Assembly: GCF_003201815.1 (NCBI RefSeq)
Contig: NZ_QJKB01000021.1
Coordinates: 1-50,150 of the forward strand
Source: Undibacterium pigrum
GTDB taxonomy: Bacteria; Pseudomonadota; Gammaproteobacteria; Burkholderiales; Burkholderiaceae_D
Reading direction: 5' to 3'
Length of the DNA stretch: 50,150 bases
The translations under genes and the position numbers were made by a program. The notes below the pieces were generated by a model, which did not search any database, had not been told where the DNA came from, and saw only the letters and a program-made list of their open reading frames with translations. Positions 1 to 8,806 of the stretch are shown here, piece by piece; the first letter of the stretch is position 1; each line of letters starts with the position of its first letter.

Positions 1-82
1 ATTTGGACTTCTCCTCTGTGAACTGAATCGTTTCATCACTCTTCAGTTTGGCACATTTGATGCCGTAAGGGGAGGAGTCCAT
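1..82 (-). CDS. possible 5' part of a gene running off the left edge
   Basis: An ATG at 82 on the minus strand opens 27 codons without a stop up to the window edge; the peptide begins MDSSPYGIKC. It lies 71 nt downstream of the cyclic-nucleotide-binding gene on the same strand, so it could be the next gene of that unit. No clear ribosome binding site is visible and 27 open codons can occur by chance. No family is recognised; the call rests only on the open frame and its position. Confidence 0.25.
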   Translation of the reverse strand, partial: MDSSPYGIKCAKLKSDETIQFTEEKSK

Positions 83-153
83 TCCATTGCCCTACTGCTA
101 TCTCTTTTTTGTCATCGCCGTGCATTTGTATTGTGAAGAGAGCCCTCAAGCAT

Positions 154-663
154 TCACAAAAACTCCACCAGTTGCCCGCTCACACTGCGCAGGCGCTGGC
201 TCATGAGTTTGGCCAGCCGGGCCAGGATTTGTACTGCCAGCGCAGGCTTTTCGCGGATGATGCGCTGGTAATTATTCCTGGTCAGCAAGAGCAGCGTACA
301 GTTTTGTGAGGCGATGCAGGTGGCTGATCGCTTTTCACCGTCGATGATGGACATCTCGCCTATGGTCTTGCCATGGCCTACCGATACGATGCGGTGCGGC
401 GTGCCGTCAAGGTCAGTCTTGACAATCCCGATTTCGCCCTTGACCAGGAAGCCCATGTAGGAACCCGATTCACCTTCCCTGAAAATGGTCGTGCCTGCCG
501 AGACTTCATAGCATTGCAGATAGGCCGCCAGGGCTTCAATGTCTTTCCAGTCCAGGTCAGAAAAAAGCTGGGATTCAGCAATCATGTCGCACATATCACG
601 CGACTGAAAGGTCGTGCCAGCGCCGACGAGACGAAAACCTTGCAATGCTTGATCAGGATTCAT
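154..663 (-). CDS. Cyclic nucleotide-binding domain protein (Crp-like sensor without HTH)
   Basis: A 169-residue cytoplasmic protein that is essentially one cNMP-binding beta-barrel. Residues about 30-150 hold the family landmarks: FREGE at the start of the roll, a GEIGIVK strand, and the phosphate-binding cassette GEMSIIDGEKRSAT with the conserved Glu and Arg that contact the cyclic nucleotide phosphate and ribose. The protein ends soon after the C-helix (LARLAKLMSQRL), and there is no winged helix as in Crp/Fnr, so it is probably a stand-alone sensor or the regulatory partner of another protein, not a transcription factor. The upstream 200 bp contain four 12-bp tandem repeats. Ligand and partner cannot be deduced. 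The family call is secure; the role is not. Confidence 0.88.
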   Translation of the reverse strand: MNPDQALQGFRLVGAGTTFQSRDMCDMIAESQLFSDLDWKDIEALAAYLQCYEVSAGTTIFREGESGSYMGFLVKGEIGIVKTDLDGTPHRIVSVGHGKTIGEMSIIDGEKRSATCIASQNCTLLLLTRNNYQRIIREKPALAVQILARLAKLMSQRLRSVSGQLVEFL

Positions 664-722
664 TTTTCACTCTCCAACATGTTACGCATGGTAGTGACTG
701 ATAGTTTATCGCAATCAGGGCA

Positions 723-770
723 GCAGTGATAGCTGCAGTGATGGCCGCAGTGATATCAGCAGTGACAGCA
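723..770. repeat. Four 12-bp tandem repeats (GCAGTGATNNNN)
   Basis: GCAGTGAT followed by four variable bases occurs three times at an exact 12-bp period (723, 735, 747), with a fourth degenerate unit GCAGTGAC at 759. The array lies in the 206-bp gap between the end of the minus-strand AraC gene (870) and the start of the minus-strand cNMP-binding gene (663), about 60-110 bp upstream of that start. It could be an iterated operator or simply slippage-prone DNA. The rest of the 664-869 gap shows nothing else I can name. Confidence 0.6.
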
Positions 771-869
771 ACATGGCTGGCAAGCACTTACACTGCAAGT
801 GATATGAAATTTCCAATTATCAGTTTGTCATATTCAAGTTTGTGGGTTGCGTCTCTCTGGAAAGCGCTC

Positions 870-1793
870 TCACATCGCCAGCCGCATACGCCTGATATCG
901 CGCAATGGTGGCTCGCCAAACAGCCGGGTGTATTCACGGCTGAACTGGGATGCGCTTTCATACCCTACCCGTATGGCGGCGCTGCTGGCGTCGATGTCTT
1001 CGATAAGCATGATTTGCCTGGCGTTTTGCAGGCGCAGGTGCTTCAAATATTGCAGGGGGCTCATGCCTGCCACGGTGCGAAAGTGCAGCCGGAAGGTAGA
1101 CGCGCTCATGTGGGCCTTGCTGGCCAGCTCATCAATGGCAACATCCTCGGTGTAATGCTGTTTAAGCCAGGTAATCACTCTGGCAATTTGCTGGCCTGGC
1201 GAACCGGCAGTGACCAGGTGGCGCAATACCGGGCCGTGCTCGCCATTGAGCAGGCGCACGATGATCTCTTGCTGTATCAGCGGTGCCAGCATGGGGATGA
1301 GTTGCGGTTCATCCAGCAGGCGTACCAGGCGGGTGATGGCATCCTGCAAACCCTCCTCCATGGTGACGACGGACATGGCCAGCGATGTCGTGGCTTTCAA
1401 GGGCGCTGCGAATGTCATGCCAGCGGCGCACTGGGTAATGGCCAGGGCATCAAGCATCAGGTACATGCCCAGAAATGGCTGTGTGCTGCTGGCAGAGGTC
1501 ACATAAGACACTACCGGTAAATCGACCGAGGTGACCAGGGATTGCCCTGGCACATAGTCAAATACCTCATCCCCCAGATTGACGCGCTTGCTGCCTTGCA
1601 CAGTGACGCCCAGCCCCAAGCCATAGAAGCAGGGCATGGGGTCAGTAACCTTGCTGCGCCTCACCATGATGAGGCCTGGCACCTGTGTGATGCAGTCACC
1701 ATCCGCCTGCAGGATCTTGCCAACCAGCTCAGCCAGTGAGGGATGAGAAGGGCTTGACGAATGATTTACTGCTGTCTGCTGTGTGCTCTGCAT
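870..1793 (-). CDS. AraC family transcriptional regulator (AraC_N type)
   Basis: A transcription factor with an N-terminal cupin-like AraC_N sensing domain (roughly residues 20-170, including GLGVTVQGSKRVNLGD) and a C-terminal double HTH (about residues 205-305). The second helix-turn-helix carries the usual IRVGYESASQFSREYTRLFG signature followed by the P-LRDIRR end. It is transcribed divergently from the molybdenum hydroxylase operon at 2070, with a shared upstream region of about 280 bp. This arrangement suggests it controls that operon, probably in response to the enzyme's aldehyde or N-heterocycle substrate (inference). The start at 1793 (MQSTQQ) is chosen because the protein then begins close to the sensing domain; an in-frame ATG at 1832 adds 13 residues and cannot be excluded. 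Neither start has a strong ribosome binding site. Confidence 0.9.
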   Translation of the reverse strand: MQSTQQTAVNHSSSPSHPSLAELVGKILQADGDCITQVPGLIMVRRSKVTDPMPCFYGLGLGVTVQGSKRVNLGDEVFDYVPGQSLVTSVDLPVVSYVTSASSTQPFLGMYLMLDALAITQCAAGMTFAAPLKATTSLAMSVVTMEEGLQDAITRLVRLLDEPQLIPMLAPLIQQEIIVRLLNGEHGPVLRHLVTAGSPGQQIARVITWLKQHYTEDVAIDELASKAHMSASTFRLHFRTVAGMSPLQYLKHLRLQNARQIMLIEDIDASSAAIRVGYESASQFSREYTRLFGEPPLRDIRRMRLAM

Positions 1794-2069
1794 GATCTTG
1801 CTGCGTGATTTCTGATTATCGTAGCCTACCATTTCCAGGGCAGCGATTTCAATTTCTGCCGGGCATTCATCGAAATAGGCAAGAAATGCGTTGGATCAGG
1901 CAAACGCTTTATGGCCGGTAGAGCTGACAATAGCCGTCAATTGAAATATAGCAGCGGCAACCAGGATCAAGGCATGGCCGCCGTCATTCACTTGTTACCA
2001 CGCTGGCACCACGCCGGCATCAACCACACATCGTCACCCCCGCATCATCAGCCCACATTGGAGGTTTTC

Positions 2070-2528
2070 ATGATCAACTCAACTATTAATGGCAAGAATA
2101 CCAGCGTCGATGTCGCGCCCGACACGCCTGTGCTATGGGCTCTGCGCGATACCCTGGGCCTGACCGGCACCAAGTTTGGCTGCGGTGCCGCTTTGTGCGG
2201 TGCCTGCACCGTGCATTTGAACGGCCAGGCAATACGCTCTTGCGTGACGCCCATCTCTGCCGTTGCTGGCCAAAAAATCACCACCATCGAAGCCATGAGC
2301 CAGGACAAGGTTGGCAAAGCAGTGCAGGCCGCCTGGGTCAAGCATGACGTGGCCCAATGTGGTTACTGCCAGAGCGGTCAGATCATGAGCGCCACTGCCC
2401 TGCTCAAAACCAACAAGAAACCCAGCGATGCCGACATCGACAGCGCCATGGCGGGCAATATCTGCCGCTGTGGTACCTATGTGCGAATCCGCGCTGCCAT
2501 TCATGATGCCGCATCCACCTTGGCCTGA
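2070..2528 (+). CDS. iorA: 2Fe-2S subunit of a molybdenum hydroxylase (IorA-like)
   Basis: Small electron-transfer subunit (152 aa) of a xanthine-oxidase-family enzyme resembling isoquinoline 1-oxidoreductase alpha. It binds two [2Fe-2S] clusters. The N-terminal plant-ferredoxin fold has C38, C43, C46 and C58; the helical second domain has C97, C100, C132 and C134 (CGYC and CRCG motifs). Electrons pass from the molybdopterin subunit encoded next to it towards a periplasmic or membrane acceptor. The start at 2070 is preferred because GGAGG lies at 2060-2064 and the protein then begins directly with the ferredoxin domain; the frame is open from 1911 but the extra residues are not domain-like. 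It lies 14 nt upstream of the large subunit. The substrate is not fixed by sequence. Confidence 0.92.
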   Translation: MINSTINGKNTSVDVAPDTPVLWALRDTLGLTGTKFGCGAALCGACTVHLNGQAIRSCVTPISAVAGQKITTIEAMSQDKVGKAVQAAWVKHDVAQCGYCQSGQIMSATALLKTNKKPSDADIDSAMAGNICRCGTYVRIRAAIHDAASTLA

Positions 2529-2542
2529 TCAGGAGAACCAAC

Positions 2543-4789
2543 ATGCATTTTGAAGCCCGTTTGAATGAACTGCCACGCCATTTGCAATCCCTGTTGCAAT
2601 CCACCAGCCCGGCAACTGGCGCAACTGGCCTGAGCCGCCGCAGCTTCTTGAAGATGGCAACTGCCAGCGGCTTTGCGCTGGGTTGCTACCCCATGCTGGC
2701 AACTGCGCAGGATGCTGCCGCCAAAGCCCCCGCTGGGTTGAAGCCGACAGAGCAGCCCGGCGCCTTTGTCCAGATTGCCAAAGATGGCACGGTCACAGTG
2801 ACGATTAACCGCCTGGAATTTGGCCAGGGTGTGCAAACCGCCTTGCCGCTGATACTGGCAGAAGAGCTCGATGCCGACTGGAGCAAGGTCAAGTATGCCA
2901 ATGGTAATAACCACCCTGCCTATGTCGATCCGGCATTTGGCATGCATTTGACGGGTGGCTCAAATTCCATCGCCCATTCTTATACCCAGTACCGTGAACT
3001 GGGTGCGCGCACCCGTGCCATGCTGGTACAGGCTGCGGCAACGCAATGGGGTGTTGATGCCTCAGCCCTGCGTACAGAAAAAGGCGTGGTCGTTGGGCCA
3101 GGCGGCAAAAAACTGACCTATGGCGAACTGGCTGAAGCCGCCATGAGCTTGCCTGTGCCAGAAAAAGTCGTGTTGAAAGACCCAAAGTGCTTTAAGCTGA
3201 TAGGCAAACCCACAGGCCGCCTCGATGCCAAAGCCAAATCGACTGGTACCCAGGACTTTGGCATTGATATGCACCTGCCTGGCATGCTGACTGCTGTTGT
3301 CGCACGGCCACCGGTATTTGGTGCCAAACTCAAGTCTGTCGATGATGCGGCAGCCAAAGCCATCAAGGGTGTCAAGGCCGTGGTACGTGTGCCCGTAGAT
3401 CGCGGCGGCGAAGGCGTGGCCATTATTGCGACTGGCTATTGGCCAGCCAAGCAGGGGCGCGATGTGCTGAAGCTGGAATGGGATCTGGGCAGCGTAGAAA
3501 AAGTCGATAGCGTGAAACAACTGGCCAGCTATAAAGAATTGGCCAAGCAGCAAGGCGCATTGAAGTACAACGACGATGTATCAAAAATCGCCACAGCGCC
3601 ACATAAACTGAGTGCAGAATTCAGCTTCCCTTACCTCGCCCATACCCCAATGGAACCTTTGAACTGCACCGTCTCCATCAAGGCTGACAAGGCAGAATTG
3701 TGGATGGGCACGCAAATGCCCGGCCTGGATGGCTTTGCCGCTTCCGCCGCGCTGGGTTTGAAGCCAGAAAACATCGCCATCCATACCCAGATGGCCGGTG
3801 GCGGCTTTGGTCGTCGTGCCATTCCTAGCAGCGATTATGTGGTGGAAGCCTGCCATGTCGCCAAGGCAGCAGTCGCCGCTGGCCTGGATGCACCAGTGCG
3901 TACGCTGTGGAGCCGTGAAGATGACGTCAAGGGTGGTTACTACCGCCCCATGCATGTACACAGGGCAGATATCGGTTTTGATGCCCAGGGCAATATCCTG
4001 GGCTGGGACCATGTCATCGTCGGCCAGTCCATCGTCAGCGGCTCGCCATTTGAAGGCATGATGGTCAAGAATGGCGTCGATGCGACCGCCGTGGAGGGCA
4101 TGAAAGAGCCGTATGACATGCCTATGCGCCTGTCTGTCCATCACCCGAAAATCAATGTGCCGGTCTTGTGGTGGCGCAGTGTGGGCTCTACCCATACCGC
4201 CTTCGTCATGGAAACCCTGCTTGATGAAATTGCCGAAACCACCAAGCAAGACCCGGTGGCCTATAGACTGAAACTGATGGGTGACAAGCATCCACGTCAT
4301 AAGGCTGCGCTGGAGCTGGCGGTTGAAAAATCAGGTTACGGCAAAAAGAAATTACCTGCAGGGCGTGCCTATGGCGTGGCAGTGCATGAGTCCTTCTCGT
4401 CCGTCGTTGCCTATGTGGTGGAAGCATCCATCAAAAATGGTCAGCCCAAATTGCACAAGGTCACGGCTGGCGTGCATTGCAACCTGGCTGTCAATCCCAA
4501 AACCGTGGAAGCACAGGTGCAGGGTGCGGCACTGATGGGCTTGTCGATGTGTCTGCCAGGTGCAGCGATTACGCTCAAGGATGGTGTGGTCGAGCAAAGC
4601 AATTTTGGTGATTTTGTCGTGCCACGCATTACCGACATGCCGCTGGTTGCCGTGCACATCGTACCTAGTGCAGATGCGCCAACAGGCATGGGTGAGCCTG
4701 GCCTGCCAGCGCTGGCACCAGCCTTTGCCAATGCCGTTGCCAGGGCGGGTGGCAAGCGCTGGCGTGAGCTGCCTTATAAACAAGTATAG
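2543..4789 (+). CDS. iorB: Molybdopterin-binding subunit of an IorB/aldehyde-oxidase-like hydroxylase
   Basis: Large catalytic subunit (748 aa) of a periplasmic molybdenum hydroxylase. The N-terminus carries a Tat signal, SRRSFLK at residues 31-37 followed by a hydrophobic stretch, so the folded enzyme with its partner is presumably exported. Motifs include GQGVQTALPLILAEEL, the cofactor-binding GGGFGRR, and GMGEPGLP near the end, in which E718 is expected to be the catalytic glutamate. The gene has a good ribosome binding site (AGGAG) and follows the Fe-S subunit directly. The family oxidises N-heterocycles or aldehydes with water as oxygen donor; isoquinoline oxidation itself is not shown by sequence. 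No FAD subunit is nearby, as expected for the IorAB type, which differs from xanthine dehydrogenase. Confidence 0.92.
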   Translation: MHFEARLNELPRHLQSLLQSTSPATGATGLSRRSFLKMATASGFALGCYPMLATAQDAAAKAPAGLKPTEQPGAFVQIAKDGTVTVTINRLEFGQGVQTALPLILAEELDADWSKVKYANGNNHPAYVDPAFGMHLTGGSNSIAHSYTQYRELGARTRAMLVQAAATQWGVDASALRTEKGVVVGPGGKKLTYGELAEAAMSLPVPEKVVLKDPKCFKLIGKPTGRLDAKAKSTGTQDFGIDMHLPGMLTAVVARPPVFGAKLKSVDDAAAKAIKGVKAVVRVPVDRGGEGVAIIATGYWPAKQGRDVLKLEWDLGSVEKVDSVKQLASYKELAKQQGALKYNDDVSKIATAPHKLSAEFSFPYLAHTPMEPLNCTVSIKADKAELWMGTQMPGLDGFAASAALGLKPENIAIHTQMAGGGFGRRAIPSSDYVVEACHVAKAAVAAGLDAPVRTLWSREDDVKGGYYRPMHVHRADIGFDAQGNILGWDHVIVGQSIVSGSPFEGMMVKNGVDATAVEGMKEPYDMPMRLSVHHPKINVPVLWWRSVGSTHTAFVMETLLDEIAETTKQDPVAYRLKLMGDKHPRHKAALELAVEKSGYGKKKLPAGRAYGVAVHESFSSVVAYVVEASIKNGQPKLHKVTAGVHCNLAVNPKTVEAQVQGAALMGLSMCLPGAAITLKDGVVEQSNFGDFVVPRITDMPLVAVHIVPSADAPTGMGEPGLPALAPAFANAVARAGGKRWRELPYKQV

Positions 4790-4822
4790 ACAAGCTAAGC
4801 TCAACCCAGTTAAGGTCAAAGC

Positions 4823-5869
4823 ATGGAAAATCTCGATACCCTGGTCTTGCGCACGGCGCTGAACTGGCATGCGCAGGGCTTGCAAGTCATGCTCGTCACT
4901 GTGGCGCGCACCTGGGGTTCTTCACCACGCCCGCCGGGGTCGCTGATGGCGATCAACGGGCGCGGTGAAACCGTGGGCTCGGTATCGGGTGGCTGCATAG
5001 AAGATGATCTTATCCACCGCATCCGGGAAGAAGGCGTGCAGGCCGTCTGCGCAAACAACCTGCCGCTGGTGCTGCGTTATGGCATCTCGGCAGACCAGGC
5101 ACACCGCTTTGGCCTGCCATGCGGTGGCACGGTAGAGTTGGTGCTGGAACCAGTCGCGGCACATAGCCGCCTTAATGAATTGTTGCTGGCCTGCGAACAA
5201 CGCCGCTGTGTGGAACGCACACTGGATTTGCAGACTGGCCATGCAAGCCTGCAAGCAGGTCAGTATGATGGCTTGCCCAGGCTGGATGAGCACAAACTGG
5301 TCACTTACCTCGGCCCACAGGCACGCATCATCGTCATTGGTGCCAGCGATCTCTCGCGTTATTTATGCCAGTTTGCACTCAGCCTGGGTTTTGCCGTCAT
5401 CGTCTGCGACCCGCGTGAAGAATACCGCGCCAGCTGGCAATTGCCGGGGGTAGTCGTCAGCCAAGAAATGCCGGACGACCTGATACTGCGCCTGCAACCC
5501 GACAACCGCACCGCCGTCATCGCACTCACGCATGACCCCAAGCTCGATGACCTGGCACTCATCGATGCCCTGCAATCAAATGCCTTCTATGTAGGCGCCA
5601 TCGGCTCACGCCGCAACAGCCAGCAAAGACGCGAACGCCTGCACGTCCATTTCGATATCCCTGAATCTGCCCTGCAAAGCCTGCATGGACCAGCGGGCCT
5701 GTACATAGGCAGCAAGACCCCGGCAGAAATCGCCCTGTCCATCATGGCAGAAATTGTGGCGCTCAAGAATGGCATCGTACAGCCAGCAAGCACACCTGTC
5801 GTGCTTGGCAAGGCAATCTATGAAAACCAGCCACAGCAAGAGATGAACAGCGCCGTCTGCGCCATCTGA
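4823..5869 (+). CDS. xdhC: XdhC/CoxI family molybdenum cofactor maturation protein
   Basis: A 348-residue cytoplasmic chaperone-like protein of the XdhC family, which binds molybdenum cofactor, promotes its sulfuration and delivers it to hydroxylases of the xanthine oxidase family. The N-terminal XdhC_CoxI domain has the conserved TWGSSPRPPGSLMAI and GSVSGGCIE motifs (about residues 28-62). The C-terminal Rossmann-like domain begins around residue 165 (ARIIVIGASDLSRYL) and includes VIALTHDPKLDD and GAIGSRRNSQQRRERL. The gene begins 33 nt after the large subunit, so the three genes very probably form one operon. The C-terminal 20 residues look like a non-conserved tail. Confidence 0.93.
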   Translation: MENLDTLVLRTALNWHAQGLQVMLVTVARTWGSSPRPPGSLMAINGRGETVGSVSGGCIEDDLIHRIREEGVQAVCANNLPLVLRYGISADQAHRFGLPCGGTVELVLEPVAAHSRLNELLLACEQRRCVERTLDLQTGHASLQAGQYDGLPRLDEHKLVTYLGPQARIIVIGASDLSRYLCQFALSLGFAVIVCDPREEYRASWQLPGVVVSQEMPDDLILRLQPDNRTAVIALTHDPKLDDLALIDALQSNAFYVGAIGSRRNSQQRRERLHVHFDIPESALQSLHGPAGLYIGSKTPAEIALSIMAEIVALKNGIVQPASTPVVLGKAIYENQPQQEMNSAVCAI

Positions 5870-6098
5870 GCAGGTAGCTGCTCATCTTTGACTCTATCTC
5901 TTACTCTGTCTCTTGTTGCGGCATGATTTTGCCTGGCCTGCATTCTTCCTGAATGCCCTCTCCTCCTCTACTGCATATCTCCAGCCCATCCATACCCTGC
6001 GGCAAGATCATGTCATAAATAAACAATTGACAACAGGTGGGCAATGTTGCAATATTTTATAGCAATTTTTGCATGCTTGATCATCTCAAGGAGGATGT

Positions 6099-7655
6099 AT
6101 GACATTTGAACGCAAGGACGTATCAAAACTGGGTTCTGACTGGAACGACACGCTGGTCTGGTATGCAAAGGCGGTGGGCAAGCTGCAGGAAAGGCCGCTG
6201 GCATCGCGCACCAGCTGGCGGTTTCTGGCGGCCATGCATGGCTTTAATGAAGAGCTCTGGTCTGCCCATGGCTATTACAGCAGTGGCGAGGCCTTGCCTT
6301 CACAGAGCGACAAGGCCAGGTTCTGGGACCAGTGCCAGCATCAGAGCTGGTATTTTTTGCCCTGGCACCGTGGTTACCTCGCCTCATTTGAAGCCATTGT
6401 GCGCAGTGCCGTGGTTGAGCTTGGTGGCCCGGCTGACTGGGCGCTGCCTTACTGGAATTATTTTGATCCTGACTCACGCTCTGTGCCACCGGCTTTCCTG
6501 CAAAAAACCATGCCTGATGGCTCACCCAATCATTTGTATGTCGAAGCCCGCTATGGCGATGGCGAGGGCAACTTCATCATCCTGCCTGAAGATATCTCGC
6601 TGAATGCCCTGAAAGACCATGCCTTCGTCGGCGGCAACACAGGTGGTCATCCCGGTTTTGGCGGGCCAGAAACCGAATTTTGGCATGGCAAAGGTGTCAA
6701 CGGTCATCTGGAGTTTGACCCGCACAATACCGTGCATGGCCTGGTGGGGGGCACTGCCGATCCGGCACATCCAACCAACCGAGCCGCCTACGGCCTGATG
6801 TCCACCCCCGCCACCGCCGCGCTCGACCCCATCTTCTGGCTGCACCATGCGAATATAGACCGCCTATGGGAAGTCTGGCGCAAGCGCGATCCGCAAAATC
6901 TGGACCCCGACCAGGAAACCTGGCTCAAAGGCCCGGTTGACCGCAAGTTCATCGTACCTGACGCCGATGGCGAAGGCATCACGTTCACCGCTGCGCAAAT
7001 GCTTGATACCACGGCCGCGCCCTTGAACTACACTTATCAGGACACCAGCGACCCGCTGGCTGGCAGCACGCGCAAAAAAGTCAGGCTGACAGGCTTGCGT
7101 CTCCTGAGCGATGCGCCTATGGTGAATTTTCTGGAAAACAAATCAGCAGGAGGCCAGGTGGCGACAGAATTATTGGGTGCCAATGCCAGCACCATCAAAC
7201 TGGCAGGCGGCGTTTCGCAAACCAGGGTAACGCTCGATAAAGCCAGTGCAGACAAGGTCAACAATAGCTTCGAGAGCGTCAAGCTACTCAGCGCCACACC
7301 CAGGGAGCCAGACCGCGTCTTTTTGAACCTGGAAAACATACGCGGCAAAAATGATGCTGCCGTCTTCTATGTCTATGTGAATGTGCCCGATGGTGACAAG
7401 CCGCAAGACCACCCTGAGAACAAGGTCGGTGTGCTGTCGCTGTTTGGCGTATCCGACGCCAGCAAGACAGACAGCCCGCATGGTGGCGCAGGCATCACCC
7501 AGGTGTTTGAAATCACCGGCATCGTCGATAACCTGCATCTCGATGAAAACCAGCTCAGCGATACCCTGCAAGTGCAATTCGTCCCACGCAATACCATCAA
7601 GCCTGAGCACGACATTACGGTAGAACGCGTCAGCGTATTCCGCGAAAGTCTCTAA
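6099..7655 (+). CDS. Tyrosinase family copper oxidase (polyphenol oxidase-like)
   Basis: A 518-residue type-3 copper enzyme expected to hydroxylate and/or oxidise phenols to quinones. The CuA site is formed by H47, H81 and H90 (the last two in CQHQSWYFLPWHRGY), and CuB by H209 and H213 (DPHNTVHG) plus H249 or H250 (DPIFWLHHANIDRLW). After the central domain (about 30-265) comes a beta-rich C-terminal part with LNLENIRGKNDAAVFYVYV and a GVLSLFGV segment, like the C-terminal domain of plant polyphenol oxidases. No signal peptide is visible. A near-perfect ribosome binding site AAGGAGGAT (6088-6096) fixes the start. The next gene begins two bases after its stop, so the two are translationally coupled. 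The 229 bp before it (5870-6098) contain no gene and are AT-rich next to the start, so the promoter is likely there. Confidence 0.95.
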   Translation: MTFERKDVSKLGSDWNDTLVWYAKAVGKLQERPLASRTSWRFLAAMHGFNEELWSAHGYYSSGEALPSQSDKARFWDQCQHQSWYFLPWHRGYLASFEAIVRSAVVELGGPADWALPYWNYFDPDSRSVPPAFLQKTMPDGSPNHLYVEARYGDGEGNFIILPEDISLNALKDHAFVGGNTGGHPGFGGPETEFWHGKGVNGHLEFDPHNTVHGLVGGTADPAHPTNRAAYGLMSTPATAALDPIFWLHHANIDRLWEVWRKRDPQNLDPDQETWLKGPVDRKFIVPDADGEGITFTAAQMLDTTAAPLNYTYQDTSDPLAGSTRKKVRLTGLRLLSDAPMVNFLENKSAGGQVATELLGANASTIKLAGGVSQTRVTLDKASADKVNNSFESVKLLSATPREPDRVFLNLENIRGKNDAAVFYVYVNVPDGDKPQDHPENKVGVLSLFGVSDASKTDSPHGGAGITQVFEITGIVDNLHLDENQLSDTLQVQFVPRNTIKPEHDITVERVSVFRESL

Positions 7656-7657
7656 GC

Positions 7658-8404
7658 ATGCTGCCCGCCATCTTGCGCGCGGCACTGCTGAGCTGTCCCC
7701 GCCCCCTGCTGTTGATCAGCATGGCGGGCTGGCTGGGTTTGGCTGCGCTGCAATTTGGCGTGCGCGTGCCAGAATACTGCGGCAACCTCGCCAATATAGA
7801 CCTGGCTTATCTCGCCAATATCGGCGATCGCCTGGTCTTTGTCTGGCACACCACGTCAAAGCCCGCCATGATGGCCAACTGGCTGCTGATGCTGCTGGCC
7901 ATGATGTCACCCCTGCTCGCACAAGAAATAACTTACCTGTGGCAACGCAGCCTGGCACGCCGCCGCCTGCGCGCCTTACTGCTGTTTGCCATCGCTTATT
8001 TACTGATATGGAGCCTGGCAGGTGCATTCATCATGCTGGCCTCACTGGTGTTGCGCCTGGCCACAGGCGACATACGCTGGTGCTTTGCCATATTGCTGGC
8101 ACTTGCCCTGCTATGGCAAATCAGCCCCGCCAAACAATATTGCCTGAACCGCTGCCACAGCCGCCCCCGCCTCGCCGCCTTTGGCTGGCAAGCAGACCGC
8201 GACAGCCTGCGCTATGGCCTGCAAGCCGCCTTCTGGTGCGGCGGCACCTGCTGGGCCTGGATGCTGGCCGCCACCGCCGCTGGCCCCGCCCACTTCCCCT
8301 TCATGTTGATCACCTCAGCCTGGCTCCTGATCGACCGCCAGGCCCCTGGCCGCGTACCTGCATGGCAATTGCCCTACAGCCTGCGCTGGTACCGCCCCGC
8401 CTGA
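7658..8404 (+). CDS. DUF2182 family multi-pass membrane protein
   Basis: A 248-residue inner-membrane protein with about six hydrophobic segments. Hallmarks of DUF2182 are the Met-rich WLLMLLAMMSPLL segment (residues 75-87) and the SPAKQYCLNRCHSRP motif (156-170), where two Cys and a His are spaced like a metal site; a GGTCWAWM segment follows. Pfam-type descriptions call this family a predicted metal-binding membrane protein; no biochemical role is established. It starts two bases downstream of the tyrosinase, so a role in copper supply or assembly of that enzyme is a reasonable inference. The neighbouring region to 8454 has no other gene. Confidence 0.85.
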   Translation: MLPAILRAALLSCPRPLLLISMAGWLGLAALQFGVRVPEYCGNLANIDLAYLANIGDRLVFVWHTTSKPAMMANWLLMLLAMMSPLLAQEITYLWQRSLARRRLRALLLFAIAYLLIWSLAGAFIMLASLVLRLATGDIRWCFAILLALALLWQISPAKQYCLNRCHSRPRLAAFGWQADRDSLRYGLQAAFWCGGTCWAWMLAATAAGPAHFPFMLITSAWLLIDRQAPGRVPAWQLPYSLRWYRPA

Positions 8405-8478
8405 TACCACCCACGCAGCCCCGGTGATATCATCCGTATCACCGAAGAACCACCGTGAATCTGAACAGGATCACCAAA

Positions 8479-8718
8479 ATGAGCACCAACGAGAGCACCA
8501 GCATGAACACACCAGCCCCCCGCAGCCTCAACGGCATCACACTGGAAAAAATCCTCGAACAACTCGTCGCTTATTATGGCTGGGAGGAAATGGGACAGAT
8601 GATAGACATCAACTGCTTCAAGAGCGACCCCAGCATCAAATCCAGTCTGAAGTTCTTGCGCAAGACACCATGGGCACGGGCCAGGGTGGAGGAATTGTAT
8701 TTGGGGATGCCGGGGTGA
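8479..8718 (+). CDS. VF530 family DNA-binding protein (DUF2132)
   Basis: A small protein of 79 residues whose core (LNGITLEKILEQLV, GWEEMGQMIDINCFKSDP and SIKSSLKFLRKTPWAR) matches the VF530 family almost word for word. The structure solved for a Vibrio fischeri member suggested DNA binding; the cellular role is unknown. The ATG at 8479 is used; a GTG at 8455 and another ATG at 8503 are in frame, and no start has a strong ribosome binding site. It follows the DUF2182 gene by 74 bases on the same strand, but nothing links it functionally to the oxidase genes. Confidence 0.9.
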   Translation: MSTNESTSMNTPAPRSLNGITLEKILEQLVAYYGWEEMGQMIDINCFKSDPSIKSSLKFLRKTPWARARVEELYLGMPG

Positions 8719-8806
8719 GGCGATATGTTGCCGTATCCAATAGGCTATTGATCATTGCATTAGTTTGATGTAAAACCCACTGCTCACAATTATTGGAAGC
8801 TGATTA

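Noticed and set aside
726..1520. 264-codon open frame on the plus strand
   Set aside because: It is antisense to the well-supported AraC gene and has no domain or ribosome binding site.
3581..4300. Long minus-strand open frame
   Set aside because: It lies fully inside the molybdopterin subunit gene on the other strand; composition is that of a shadow frame.
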